Shown piece after piece: positions 23,874 to 35,319 of a stretch of DNA of 64,000 bases. The translations under genes were made by a program, and so were the position numbers. The first letter of the stretch is position 1. Each line of letters opens with the position of its first letter. Origin of the DNA: Mikania micrantha. Taxonomy: Eukaryota > Streptophyta > Magnoliopsida > Asterales > Asteraceae. A model generated the notes under the pieces. The model searched no databases and was not told the origin of the DNA. It worked only from the letters and a program-made list of their open reading frames with translations. Where the stretch lies: contig CM018682.1 in assembly GCA_009363875.1 (NCBI GenBank), forward strand, positions 55,574,031 to 55,638,030, in the 5' to 3' direction.

Positions 23874-25960
23874 ATCAATCTTAGAGAAACAAGTCGCTCC
23901 CTGTAATTGATCAAACAGATCATCGATCCTGGGCAGAGGATATATATTTTTTTGATTGTCAACTTGTTTAGCTCACGATAGTCGATGCACATGCGAAATG
24001 AACCGTCTTTCTTTTTGACAAATAGAACCGGAGCTCCCCATGGAGAGAAACTCGGTCTTATGAAACGTTTGTCTAAAAGTTCTTGAAGCTGACTAGACAG
24101 TTCTTGCATCTCAGACGGTGCTAATCGATATGGTGACTTCGCCACTGGGTTTGCTCCAGGGACGAGATCAATTCTAAACTCCACTTGTCGGACTGGTGGT
24201 AGTCCAGGCAAGTCTTCTGGAAATACGTCTGGATATTCTTTGATAACTGGAACATCTCCAACTGCTTTCTTTTCAGGTTTCTTTTCCACCACGTGAGCTA
24301 GGAAAGCATAATATTTCTTCTTCAAATACTTCCTCGCCTTGATGCACGATACAATCTTCAATCCGCGGCATGGTTTCTCGCCGTAGACTATCATCGTTTC
24401 GCCGGACGGTAAGGGGATTCGGATAAGTTTCTCAGAGCATACGATTTCAGCATTGTTTTTGGATAACCAATCCATTCCTATCACAACTTCGAAGCTTCCG
24501 AGAGTCATAGGAATGAGATCGATGGAGAAAAGATGGTCATTTAATCTTAATTCACAACCATGGATAATAGAATCTACAACTATAGTCTTACCATTCGCTA
24601 CTTCTACTGTATAGGGAGCAGTAAGTATAGATAGTTGCATATTAAGCAAAGAAGCAGTATGAGCAGAGATAAAGCTTTTATCAGCACCAGTATCGAATAT
24701 GATAGAAACATAGTGATCATTGATAAGAAATGTACCCGTGATGACTGCCGGCTCTTCACGTGCTTCGGCAGTTCCAATAACAAAAGCACGAGCAGCAGCA
24801 GTATTGTTGTTGAGTTTTGGACACTGGTTTCTGAAGTGTCCCTCTGCTCCACAATTATAACAGGCCCTTCCACCTGTAGCAGTAGTGGTAGCAGTTGTTG
24901 TAGCAGCAAGATGAGTAGATCGGCATGTAGCCGCCAAGTGTCCCATACGCCCACATTTGAGACACTTTATGCATGGAGTGTTGGGTAGATGATGATACTG
25001 GCATTTGGTGCAAAGTGGAAGCGGGCCAGTGTAAGGCTTTCTGACATTAGCAGGTTGTGGCATAGCAGTAAGGGGTGTAGCATGAGTAGGTGCAGCCGCA
25101 GTCAACGCTGCAAAGTTCTTGATTGTCTTTTGCTTCTTCTTCTTGGGATGATGCTGTTCGGGCTTCTTGCCTTCTTCAATCTGTGCTCTCTTGAATCCCT
25201 TTCGGGTGAGCACTCCAGACTTCACATATTCTTCAGTAAGTGAAGCACCAAGTTGAATTGCTGCTTCCAAAGTAGTAGGATTATTACCCATGACAGTCCC
25301 TCTAACAACCAGAGGTAAGCCTTCAATATATTTCTCTATCCTGCGGGATAGAGGAGTAACCAAATGGGGTACCAGAATGCACAACTCATGGAATCGAGTT
25401 GTATACTTGGCATTTTCACCACTGTCTTGCACCAGATTCCACATCTCTACCTCGAGTTTCTTCAGTTCATGACGTGGACAAAACTTTTCCACGAGTAAGT
25501 TCTTGAATCCGTCCCATGGTAAAGCTAAAGCAACTTCACGTCCTCTGGTGTTCTTCTCAGAATTCCACCAGGTGAGTGCGCCCTTATGAAAAGCGCTTGA
25601 GGCCATCTTGACCTTCAGATTCTCAGGACATCCAGTGAAGTCGAGAATGTCTTCAATGCTTTCCAGCCATTGCAGTAGGCCGGTAGCTCCTTCAGTACCG
25701 GAGTACTTAGGAGGCTTAGCATCGTTGAACTGCTTGAATGTGAAGTTAGCAGTTCCAGTAGTTGTAGCATTTGAGTTATGTGCTGAATCACTAGTACTTC
25801 CCCGAAGATTCTGGGTAATATCAGTGACCATACCAGGGATTACTTCCCTCATATGTACAGCAATAGCTCGAGCAATCTTGTTGATTTCATCGTCGTTGCC
25901 ACTTGTTGAACCCCCTCCGTTAGGATCAAGTCGGGGAGGCATTCTACGAATAGAAGCCAC
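23849..25960 (-). pseudogene. gag-pol: Element C gag-protease-RT N-terminus, first frame
   Basis: The 703-codon frame starts at the ATG at 25960 (MASIRRMPPRLDPNG). The capsid has PPKYSGTEGATGLLQW and GALTWWNS (about residues 80-132). Two complete CCHC knuckles follow, CLKCGRMGHLAATC and CYNCGAEGHFRNQC (about 335-385), then the protease motif IIFDTGADKSF (about 425). RT motifs SPWGAPVLFVKKKDGSF and MCIDYRELNKL sit near the end. The frame is lost at an A/TA-rich tract (plus-strand 23941-23954), where net two extra bases relative to related elements shift it; it stops 100 bp later. This is the only visible lesion in about 4.5 kb of coding sequence. Confidence 0.92.
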
Positions 25961-26580
25961 AAGTGGGTCAGTAATGAGAAAGGATACAATTGAATTTTCA
26001 TGATAAGGTCAGTAATATATTCATACTACTAATATTATCATTCAATTGTAATATGATCCAGTACACGTATAAGTTATCAACTTATTTGCATACTTATTAT
26101 GTGAATATGTACGATGTCCCATGATCTCTCCACCAAACCTACACACTGACACTTTCCCGGTATACCGAAAATAGTTTATATATAGGGCTCACTCTCGCTG
26201 CCCACCACCGTTTCGATATACCACGATCGTGCCCTTGCTAGCATTTGGCAACACGTTTGTACTGATTACCAAGTGTGTTCCATTGATTAAGAATCCCATG
26301 ATCTTTGAACAACTTGAACTATGATTGATTCCATGATTGAACTATGATTATGTTATGCGTGCACCTACTAACAGTTGTTAACATGTAGAACTAAATCATA
26401 CGTGTGTTCTACACTTTCCTGTTAACTTATGTCAGTAAGTACTAATGATGTAATCACTTAAGAATTTCACTTAAGGTTTACATTAAAAATGTTCACAACT
26501 TGATTGATTCACCATAATGTTTGGTTCATCCAAGTTTGAATTGCACTATGATTTGATTCACCAATGATTGTTTCCCAAAT
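25961..26580 (-). other. Element C leader with replaced U5/primer-site region
   Basis: Between the gag ATG and the point where the 5' LTR match ends (26581) lie 620 bp with no primer site on either strand and no copy of LTR positions 17685-18113. Instead, about 26180-26230 holds a second, diverged copy of the U3 block TATATATAGGGCTCACTCTC. The stretch near 26250-26580 resembles AT-rich LTR sequence rich in TTGATT and ATGATT. It looks like foreign or U3-derived sequence joined within the putative intron. Confidence 0.7.
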
Positions 26581-29500
26581 AAAGCATCATAAGATTCACA
26601 CGGATGAGCTGCAACCCAAACTAACATCAAGTAAGAAAATGAGTGTAAACAGTCCAATCACTGTTCGCACGAAAGCCAACATATAATATCAAGTCCCAAA
26701 ACACGTTTGGAGTTAGATAATACATCAGCAGTTTTGATAACCATATGACACCAGACCTGCAGTTGGCTTTTAAAAGCAAATTTAAAAGCAAACTCCATCC
26801 TGGATAAGAAAACAATGACACCAGACCTACAGTTAGCTTTTAAAACAAATTTAAAAGCTAACTCCATCCTGGATAAGAAACAATGTGTCCGCTTTCCCTT
26901 GTTGTGATCACCCAGTACTAACGCTAAATGAATGTGATACTTGATGCTTTTACAAGTTTGTTTACAACAATAGACACCATGTTCTGAATCTTACTTTAAC
27001 CGGATGTGTTAATGCCTTATTTGATAACATGAATTGAAAAGCCTGGATTTAATTCCACGAATTAAATCCTTTGTTTTGAATACCATGAAATGAACCACTT
27101 GATTTGAATACCATAATGTGAACGACTTGATTTGAATACCATGATGTGATGACCTTGTGTAATAACAAGGTTTATAACAAAAGAGTTTGTAAAATCCTTT
27201 ATCTAAAAGTGTTTATCCTTCATAAATACATTTGAGTAAATCAGTTATAAAACAGTTCAAAGATCCCTTATAAAACCTTTTTAATGAAAAGAGTTTAGTA
27301 ATTGACAAGTAAATTAAAACAGTTGACAATTTCCTTAAACAATTGATGAATCCCTTGGATTCGTAAGATGAACCTGTAATGTTTATGTAATACACATAAC
27401 TTGTGTAATGAAACAAGATTGAAATAGCGGTTTTGATCACGTGTTCCACCCCAAAACAGTTATAAAACAGTAAAAGAGGGGCTAGAGTTCTCACCTGTCT
27501 GCAGTAGACTCTGAACTAAACAGTTAGCAAGTAGCAAAACAGGACTTCTAATTGTTTCCTATAACATTGTAATCATACATAAGATATAGGATTTATAATT
27601 GTATAACTTTGATTCATAAATTGACTTGGGTTCTCATGATTTGATTATTGTGAAAACTTGAAAGTTATGAATTGAATCACTTGATTGATCATGGGTCCAA
27701 GAAACGAATGTGAAATGTTTCTTTGTGCATAAATCTTATGCACAAAATGATAATTGTTTGAGAATTTGATAGCCATTGATTACCATGTTTTGTGAAAAGA
27801 TGCTCCAATTGATTAAGTCCTGTGATTGTGACTTGATCCATGATTAAATTAAGTTGTGACTTAAACCATATAAGATCAAATTACAATCACTTTGAGTTGT
27901 GACCAACGATGGGCCTTAAGTCCATAAAATCATGGTGGACTTAACCAAAGGCCATGGGTCATTCACATTACAATGGGCCAATTGAATGAGGTGTTGGGCC
28001 CAGTGAATGGGATGTTGGCCCAACAGCTTGTATATAGGCCTCGTAACGCGTCCAAGCTAATATCGAGCTAATTGAGATCATAACAAGTCGTATGGGCTTG
28101 GATTGGGCCTAAGGGATTTGAGTTGATCAACCAAGGTATAGGTAGGCCATATAAGGTTCCAAAGTGATATTGGGCCTATTAAAGGCCTTAATGGGCCAAG
28201 CTATTTCAATTTGGGCTTGCTTTATATCTATGGGCCACTTGCTAATGGAATTGGGCCGATTACCCTTGAATTGGGCCGAAAGAGGTTATGGCCTCCAACT
28301 TGGGCAGCGAACCTACCATGGTTCCATCATTAGGTTCGGCTTATAGGATGTGCATTCAAGGTTCGTAGATGCATGCAACAAAAGGGTTCGGTTGATCCTG
28401 ATGTAAAAGGGTTCGGCATTCAATGGGTCGAACCTAGGGTTCGCTGCATGCATACTAAGGTTCGTGGCATCCTTATAAGTTCGCTAAGGTTCGGTAACAG
28501 CTCGTGGAACTCCTAGGGTTCGTCTGGTTAAGATCAACGAACCATAGGTTCGTTATGATTGCAGGGTTCGCGGCATGCATGTGAGATTTGTTGTAGGTTC
28601 GTAGGCTACTTTAGGGTTCGGCTGATTGAATCCAACGAACCATGCAGGCCCGTGAAGGTTTGTCATAGACCAGAGGTTCGTGATGGTTCATGAAACACCT
28701 CAGGGTTCGGCCAGCAGCAGGTTAGGGTTCGGCAGCCACCAAATGGTTCGGTACACAGCAGAAGAGGGTTCGGCTGCCACCTACCCAATGAACCTGTCGA
28801 GCTGCACTCTCACCATCATCAAATCTCTTGATCCAGATCACGAACTCATCTATTATGACTTCAAGGAATATAACTATAGGTGCGAAAATGGGATTGAGGT
28901 GCTAGAACCGGCTAAGTATCGGCTTTCCACCACAAACACACACACAAAACCATATTTTCCGAAACTTCAAGCTTCATTACCTCGAGATTGGCTGGATGAA
29001 TCTGCGAAAATCTTGTACTTTCGTGTAGAGAATGTTGAGAGCTACGCGTGGACACCAAGAATGACGAAATCCGTTGAGAAACGAGTGAGATACGAACGAT
29101 TAAAGTTTGGTTTTCTAGAGAGAGAGAGGGTAGACGAACTTGTAGAGAGAGAAAGGGTTGTTGGTTGAATTTATGAGCATTTAAGCCTTGTCCAAGGCTT
29201 TTATAGTCCGGGTGGTATTCGGGTCCGTTTCGGTCGCTCGGTTCGCGTTTCCGGAACGTAACGCGTATTTTACGCGGTTTTAAAAATAAAAGAATTGTTA
29301 AACTCATTTAAATGATGAGTTTCAAAATTGTAAAAATATAAAATAATTAAAATAATTATTTTTACTCTTCGTGTGTTGCCGGATCGTTAAACATTCACAA
29401 TTACGTGTATACCCGCAATCGCGTACGTTTTCCGATCGTATTAAAAATTTAAAGTCGTTTAATCATAATTATAAGTTCAACATTCGTATCATTATGGATC

Positions 29501-29847
29501 GTCACCCATAACTATACTCAGTCTCGCTTACGTGTTACGATTCTTGTTGAATTAATTGTCATAATATTCGTCTTGACACTACGCACCAACACTATCCTGT
29601 TACACCGAACGCAGTATATATATAGGGCTCACTCTCGCTGCCCACCACTGTTTCGATATAACACGATACTGTTCTTGTCTAGTGAACTCGACTGTAAATA
29701 AATAATACATACTTGTTTATGAACACTAAGATCCTGTAACACACAAACACACATCATGAACATATGAAGCACATTGATTAACTGCAAATGGACAGATACT
29801 GTTCTAACACTGTTTACAACTACATGACTAAATGTACAAATGTTACA
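26581..29847 (-). repeat. 5' LTR of element C, missing last 429 bp
   Basis: It aligns without gaps to 18114-21380. Differences I can see include ATG/ACG near 26670, CATTGA/CATAAA near 27616, ACG/ATG near 28787 and TTAT/GTAT near 29612. It has the same motif array, TATA and donor (27495/27494) as the 3' copy, but no acceptor. Confidence 0.92.
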
Positions 29848-30007
29848 AGTAGGGCTTGACCAATGTCAAGACGCGTTGGCCAACAGTCTGTCTTACGATG
29901 TCCGATAGCTTAAGCATACAAGTTTAGAGCATTCACATAGTTTTACTGATGACTAGTAGGGGTTGACATATAGGTCAACACGCGGCGGTCAATCAGCCTG
30001 TTGTCTG

Positions 30008-30210
30008 AGCATTCCAAGTATATCAAGCATTCAAGTGTTTCAAGTATTCTAAGCACATCGAGCATTCAAGTGTTTCAAGTATTCCAAGCACATTGAGCAT
30101 TCAAGTGTTTCAAGCATTCCAAGCACATTGAGCATTCAGTGTTTCAAGTATTCCAAGCACATTGAGCATTCAAGTGTTTCAAGTATTCCAAGCACATCGA
30201 GCATTCAAGC
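30008..30210. repeat. 35-bp tandem array in LTR E
   Basis: About six copies of a 35-bp unit starting GCATTCAAGTGTTTCAAGTA and ending AAGCACATTGA, with small differences. Confidence 0.9.
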
Positions 30211-30529
30211 ATATAAGTCTTTATAGCCTTTTTGAGCAAGTGAGTCTTTCTGAGTTTAAGTTTTCAAGATTTCTTAAGTATGCTTTTCAAAAGCATCCTA
30301 GTTTTAGTGTTTGTCTTTCTTATGCATTTAAAACCTTCGAGAGTTTTAAGCAAATATGTATAGGTGTAAACAGCATTAGTATTAAGATTAAGAGTATAAG
30401 ATATTAACTTTTAAAAAATAAGTGTATAAAGTATTAGCAATTAGAGTTAGTGTATACAGTGTTAGCCTTTAGAACGAGTGTATCAAGTATTAGCATTTAG
30501 CGTGAGTGCTCAAAGCCTTAGCATCGAGC

Positions 30530-30720
30530 ATGTAGTTTAAGCATAGAGTTTATAGCATAATCATCGAGAATATAGTTTAAACATGGTGTTTATAGCGTAA
30601 GCATCCAGCATCTAGTTTAAACATGGTGTTTATAGCGTAAGCATCCAGCATCTAGTTTAAACATCTAGTTTGTAGCGTAAGCATCAAGCATATAGTTTAA
30701 GCATCGAGTTTATAGCTTCC
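30530..30720. repeat. ~40-bp tandem array in LTR E
   Basis: About five units around GCGTAAGCATCCAGCATCTA followed by GTTTAAACATGGTGTTTATA. Two adjacent units (about 30594-30673) are identical. Confidence 0.88.
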
Positions 30721-32059
30721 AAAGTAAGAGTTTCAAGCTTAAGTGTTAATTTAAGCATCATGAATATGTGTGAAAGCATTAAATAAACATTTCAATAATT
30801 GTTTAAAATGTATAACATGCTTCTCAGTCTCGAGGTAAAAACAAATATGTTTGAAAAGGGACAAATGAACTCACCTGTGTTGCTAAATATGAATTACCAC
30901 AGATAATGCGCGCTCGTTAGTTGTAGCTTAAGTATCTTCAACACCTGAGTTGTTTTAAGAGATTCGAATACGATAAATTGTTATAATAGACGCAGACTAG
31001 GGTTTTAGTCTCGGCGTGCAACTAAGTGTCCTACGTTACTAATGTGTTTCCTAGGATTTCATCTAATTAGTCTAAGGTGTTACCCATAAACAAAACCTGT
31101 GATCCCGTATGACTTTGATTAAGTATTTGTAAAGCAATTTGTTTTAATTAAATCTTAAGTTAGAAATCATTTAAATTAATTTAAAATAATTTATTATTGT
31201 TTTCGTTTGATAAAATTACAATGAGTTTTGAGAAAATCATAGCTTAACTTGTTAGACTTTAAGTTAATCCCATTAGATTAACCCTAAGCCTAAGATTAAG
31301 TATTAGCTTCCATTGTTTCTTAGATCTTTTGTGTATACAACTTAGATTAGAAAACTCCAAGGAAATTCTCTAATTTAGTTTTATTGTTGCATAGAATCAC
31401 TAAATGTTGGATGTTGAAATCTAATCTATACCCGCATTTAGTTACTTGTTTGCTCTTTATATTCACGCTCTATGTTTGAAATAGCTAGAACCTCAAGGTT
31501 GTTGCATAACTCTTTGTTATTCCCCAAATCCCATGTGTTATATGGGGGCCATAATTAGCCTTGGTTTCAGCAAAACATTTATATCTTAGACATTGATGTG
31601 AATAGTTTTAAAGTTTGTCAACTTTGTTTTCAATTTAAGCTAGTTCCTTGATTAGAAACCCTAGTAATCCCATGCACACACACACACCATACGTGCACAC
31701 ACACACACTTTCCCCGTGTTCTTGAGCTAGGCCGAAAAGGTCATCCCCTCCGAATGGAACCTTAGCCGAATAGGACCTAGTCCATTGGTTGAACACCTAG
31801 GCGAATGGCTGGCCACATGGCCTTTGGCCGAATGTGGCTTAACCGAAAGAGTCTGGTGTCTGAAGGGCTTGACCCGATTGAGTTTGGCCGAATGTAGTTA
31901 GCTTGGGCGAATAGGAGGCTGCCGAATGAGGTGTCACCGATCGACTAAGGGCCTTGACCGAATGGGTGAGAGTTGAATGACTCACGACCGAAGCATGCAG
32001 AGGGGCGAATGAGAGGACCCCGACCGAAGGAGGCCCGATGTGACAGTTGCATACGAGAA

Positions 32060-32101
32060 TTACGTCATAAGTGACGTGAGCACATTTGATCATTCTAGAA
32101 A
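32060..32101 (+). promoter_or_regulatory. bZIP-type and heat-shock-type sites in U3 of D
   Basis: Two TGACG cores in inverted order (TTACGTCA and GTGACGTGA) lie 4 bp apart, a layout bound by plant TGA/bZIP factors. Twelve bases further, ATTCTAGAAA matches the TTCnnGAA half of a heat-shock element. The block lies 22-63 bp into the LTR, in U3. The 3' LTR has it at 41027-41068 with a changed base at its 5' flank. Function is inferred. Confidence 0.5.
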
Positions 32102-32248
32102 TCCACGTTGTTTTAATACTTGTAATTGTTACAGAATGATATTAGGTGAGAAATGATGAACGTGGACGAAAACCGTGCACAAAACGGAGTCCTGGACTGG
32201 CCGGAATCGAAAAACGAAGAAAAATCACCAAGTGTTGGTCGACTGGAC

Positions 32249-32380
32249 TCATCGCGGTACGCGATGGAGGGGTCGAGAATCCTCCGCGGTACGCGATGAT
32301 TGCAAAATATCTAAGATTCCTCCGGATTTCTCCGCGGTACGCGAAGCCCCTTTTGGCTTTTGGTCGCGGTACGCGACGAG
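32249..32380. repeat. CGCGGTACGCG array in LTR D
   Basis: Four copies in about 130 bp, each in a different flanking context (TCATCG, CTCCG, TCTCCG, GGTCG). The 3' LTR repeats it at 41219-41345. The older LTR at 663-2579 keeps three decayed copies. Confidence 0.85.
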
Positions 32381-33385
32381 TATGGCGGTGGAGAAATCTG
32401 ATCTACTTCATCAGATTTCATGCAGAAGAAGTTATTTTCTTCTTCTTGCGTAAACTCGACCCACCAGGTGAAGAAACAACCATTTCCATCATCTAAACTC
32501 TTTTCTGACGCTGCCAGAATCCATCAATTGCACCCGTGAACGTGTTTACAGGTTCTGATCGTTGTTTTGAAGCCAGATATCCGTCATATTAGGTAACGAT
32601 CCGTTTAAACCTTCTAGTTTGATTTTGATTGATTAGATCTTGATTTTGAACGTAATGACATAGTTAGGATTGTTGATTATTGCCTAGATGATGGCTAGGA
32701 TTGATTATAAACAAAGAACACGAAGTTTTAACGGTTAAATCCTTGTTTTGATCCGTTGTAATGCTCGGTTTGCATGAAACCATACCCATGATTATAATGG
32801 TTTAATCCATTTGATTATAACAATGTAGGTGATTGGTTGAATTAATCCTTGAAATGCAAGGTTAAATCCAAGTGTTTCAAACTAATCACGATCATTAACA
32901 TACTTATTGGAATGATTATCTGATGTTTATGATAACAGTCAGATTAGTATGTTAAACCTGGTTATTATACCTATTTTGATGCTACATTGTGATATTTCAT
33001 GATATTTGGGCAATCAACAACAAGGATTTATCATTCCTAAGCCATTAAATTATCTAGAAACTGTTACAGTATTATAATCAACAACATTATCTATTTGGTT
33101 AATCTGAGATTATTCTGATTAATCCAGTGTGTCATCAACTTTGTGTTAGGAATCTAATGCAATGTAGGTTCCTACGTTATCATACATTGTATGATATAAC
33201 ATTAGATTAATTAATTACATAATTAGTATCGAGTTGATGATTCACTAAGCAATGTCTTTGACATTGAACGTTCAGAAAGATCTAATCAGTAAACTAGAAC
33301 ATAAATAACTTATTAAATATAACTAAATGCAGAATCATCTCTGTATTATCAGTTTGGTGATACTCTGCTGCACCTATATTATCAG

Positions 33386-33917
33386 GTGAGTTTCGTACAA
33401 CCCCTTTTATTTTTAATCTTTTATAAACATCGGGGAAACTCTACAAACAGTTGTCTGAACATATGATATGCATCAATGATATCTGTGTGATTTCATGTGA
33501 TTTTGTGGAATTTCATGGGATTTTGCCTGTAGACTGAACTCTATCATGGAACTGAAAGTCCTCATTTTTGAACTGTATCTAGTGAACCCATGTGTGACCG
33601 AGCAGAAAACATTGATAGTACTATTGGTTGACACCCAATTCGCTGGGAGGGTTGCATCTCCCCTTGTGTGAATGTTTGTTATCTGTTTCCTGAACTTCTT
33701 AATGGTGTGATAGACATTAAGATAATGAGGCACTAAGATATGTACCGACGGGTAATATCTTGAGACAGACTAGACGTCCGAAAGGAACTAGATACAGGTC
33801 CCATGGTTATCCGGAACTGAACTTTTGAGAACATGCTTATCATATCATATTGTTTTAAATTGAACTGTCGATCTCACCAGCTTTGTGCTGACGTTTCAAA
33901 CTTAATTCTTTTTGCAG
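33386..33917 (+). other. Putative intron in 5' LTR of D (532 bp)
   Basis: The donor is TATCAG|GTGAGTTTCG and the acceptor TTCTTTTTGCAG|GGAGAC, with a GTGCTGACG branch-point-like motif about 35-40 nt upstream and a T-rich tract. CCCC and GGGG arms lie 15-50 nt after the donor. The 3' LTR has the identical interval at 42353-42884. If used, splicing would remove most of the second half of the LTR from the leader. Confidence 0.55.
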
Positions 33918-34180
33918 GGAGACAGTGACACTCGGTGAGGCAGCACTTCAAACACTAGTAATTAAATAAGTTAGTTGTGTAATAAACTTAGTTGTAAATT
34001 ATGATACTGATTGTAATGACGAAACCCTGTACTGTATTTATTTTAAGTTAATCTGTGTGCTTATGATATCGGTTCAAGTAAGTCACCCCTCATCTCGGAG
34101 ACATCACCACTATGCTTCCGCAACCGATTCAGTGACGTCAGACCATACACGAGGTGACGAGGGGTGGGGGTGTGACAGGG

Positions 34181-34193
34181 TGGTATCAGAGCC
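34181..34193 (+). other. Primer-binding site of element D
   Basis: TGGTATCAGAGCC begins 3 bp (GGG) after the 5' LTR end. Confidence 0.97.
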
Positions 34194-34530
34194 ACAGGTT
34201 ATAGAGAATTAGGTTGACTTAGAGACCTAGACTATAACCATAGGCTCGTATAGTAACACAGAGAGCACCGACACATTATTATTGAACAAAACTTGTTTTA
34301 AATTAAGCCAGGATAATCAGGTGGTACAAATTCCAGTTATGAGTGGCCAGCATAACTGAAATTTGCAACACGTGTGCATTCTAGTTTGATTTAATTCAAG
34401 CAAAACACTAACAACAGTAATGACGAATAGTTGCGTTAAGATAGGAGGACGTCTCATATCATGTTTATGTTGAATATTTTATTCAATATTTATTTCATGC
34501 TACTGATCTGAGAATTCTGTTTATACAGCG

Positions 34531-35319
34531 ATGGCAGACCAAGGAGAGAGATATATATATTAGAGGTTTCCATATGTCATTCTGGATGATACTCCCAGTT
34601 CCAGTTCCGGATCTGACTAAGATCCTTCGGAGGATGTGCCATTAGCATCACATGCATCTGCAGTGCCTCCCATACCACCACTACCTGAGCCAGTACCGGT
34701 GCCGCCACCACCACCAGCACTTCCTATTATACCTAGTCCTCCTCACTCACCTTCGGTTGAACCAGTTGCTGATCAGAGACAGAGTATTACACCTCCTAGA
34801 GTACCCGCTTGGGACGGGTTGCGGCGTATGCGGGGTCAAGCCCGCAAAACTACAGGATTGCCTCCGAGACGACAGATGGCTCCTCGAGATGAGCCACCGA
34901 CGATACATGAGGTGGGAGAATCCTCCCACCAAGCTGAGTTGAGGGCGCAGGTACAGCAGATTTCTCAGGATTTACAGGCTTTGAGACAGGATGTATCTCA
35001 GCACCATACTCTTCTGGAGGATACCCGCACCACTGTTCTAGAGATTCTCACTTCTCATCTGACCCTTATGGAGCAGGTGAATGTCTTAGGTGCTAATACA
35101 AAGGCTTGGAGAGCGACGATGGAGGAGCGACTTCGGAGGACCTGGCGACAGGCGTTGGTAGTTACTTTTTGGCAGGAGGTAGCGTTGTGGAGTGAGAGAT
35201 GGGTGTATTTGAGGCAGTTAGTGAGCACCATGAGTTTGGAGGCTCGGTTGATGATGATAGTTATAGTGATGGTTGCTATAGCTATAGTGATTTCCTGCTT
35301 ACCGTTCTTTATACGGTAA
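34531..35319 (+). pseudogene. Extra ORF upstream of gag in element D
   Basis: The ATG at 34531 opens a frame (MADQGERYIY) broken by TAG at 34561 and TAA at about 34618, and continuous from 34636 to 35319. The N-terminal part is acidic and Ser-rich (DDTPSSSSGSD), then a Pro-rich stretch (PPLPEPVPVPPPPPALP), a basic region (RRMRGQARK), and a heptad-like segment (AELRAQVQQISQDLQALRQD) predicting a coiled coil. The end is hydrophobic (MMIVIVMVAIAIVI) but may be out of frame. I recognise no family. It sits between the primer site and gag, where Tekay/Del elements normally have only leader, so it is either an accessory gene or captured sequence. Confidence 0.55.

Larger units (their letters stand above)
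17685..29847 (-). mobile_element. Element C, young Ty3/gypsy (Tekay/Del-like) with aberrant 5' end
   Basis: The 12.16-kb insertion is bounded by TGTCACACCC (17685) and ATGTTACA (29847) and flanked by AGTAG at 17680-17684 and 29848-29852. The order on the minus strand is right LTR, leader, gag, protease, RT, RNase H, integrase, chromodomain-like tail, PPT, left LTR. The LTRs align without gaps over 3,267 bp with about ten differences by eye, so the copy is very young. Its 5' LTR lacks the last 429 bp found in the 3' LTR and no primer site is visible. gag-pol is broken by one frameshift. Confidence 0.93.
29853..32038 (-). repeat. Solo LTR E, middle part
   Basis: This continues LTR E after element C. 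It holds tandem arrays (30008-30720), the donor in element sense ACACAG|GTGAGTTCAT (30875/30874) with GTCCC and GAGAC arms, an AT-rich tract, a CA microsatellite (31675-31710) and a CCGAATG/GGCCGAA array from about 31730 to 32038, where element D inserted. Confidence 0.88.
32039..34177 (+). repeat. 5' LTR of element D
   Basis: Landmarks in order are TTACGTCATAAGTGACGTGA (32060-32079), ATTCTAGAAA (32092-32101), four CGCGGTACGCG copies (about 32249-32380), a donor at 33385/33386, an acceptor at 33917 and the end GGGGGTGTGACA at 34177. I see no clear TATA box. Confidence 0.95.

Noticed and set aside
24604..26003. Plus-strand frames over element C gag
   Set aside because: Shadows of the minus-strand gag-pol frame, low complexity in Ser/Leu.
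25961..26600. Hidden primer-binding site for element C
   Set aside because: I looked for GGCTCTGATACCA and close variants on the plus strand and found none.
30008..30720. CRISPR-like regularly spaced repeats
   Set aside because: Units are directly adjacent tandem repeats without unique spacers, inside a plant LTR.
32146..32496. 116-codon frame in both D LTRs (again at 41113)
   Set aside because: Open only because the LTR is young; the frame covers the CGCGGTACGCG array and is not kept in the older LTR at 663-2579.
33473..33733. 86-codon minus-strand frames in D LTRs (and 42440-42700, related to 1918-2109)
   Set aside because: Antisense to the putative intron; differences between copies are not biased to synonymous sites as far as I can see.
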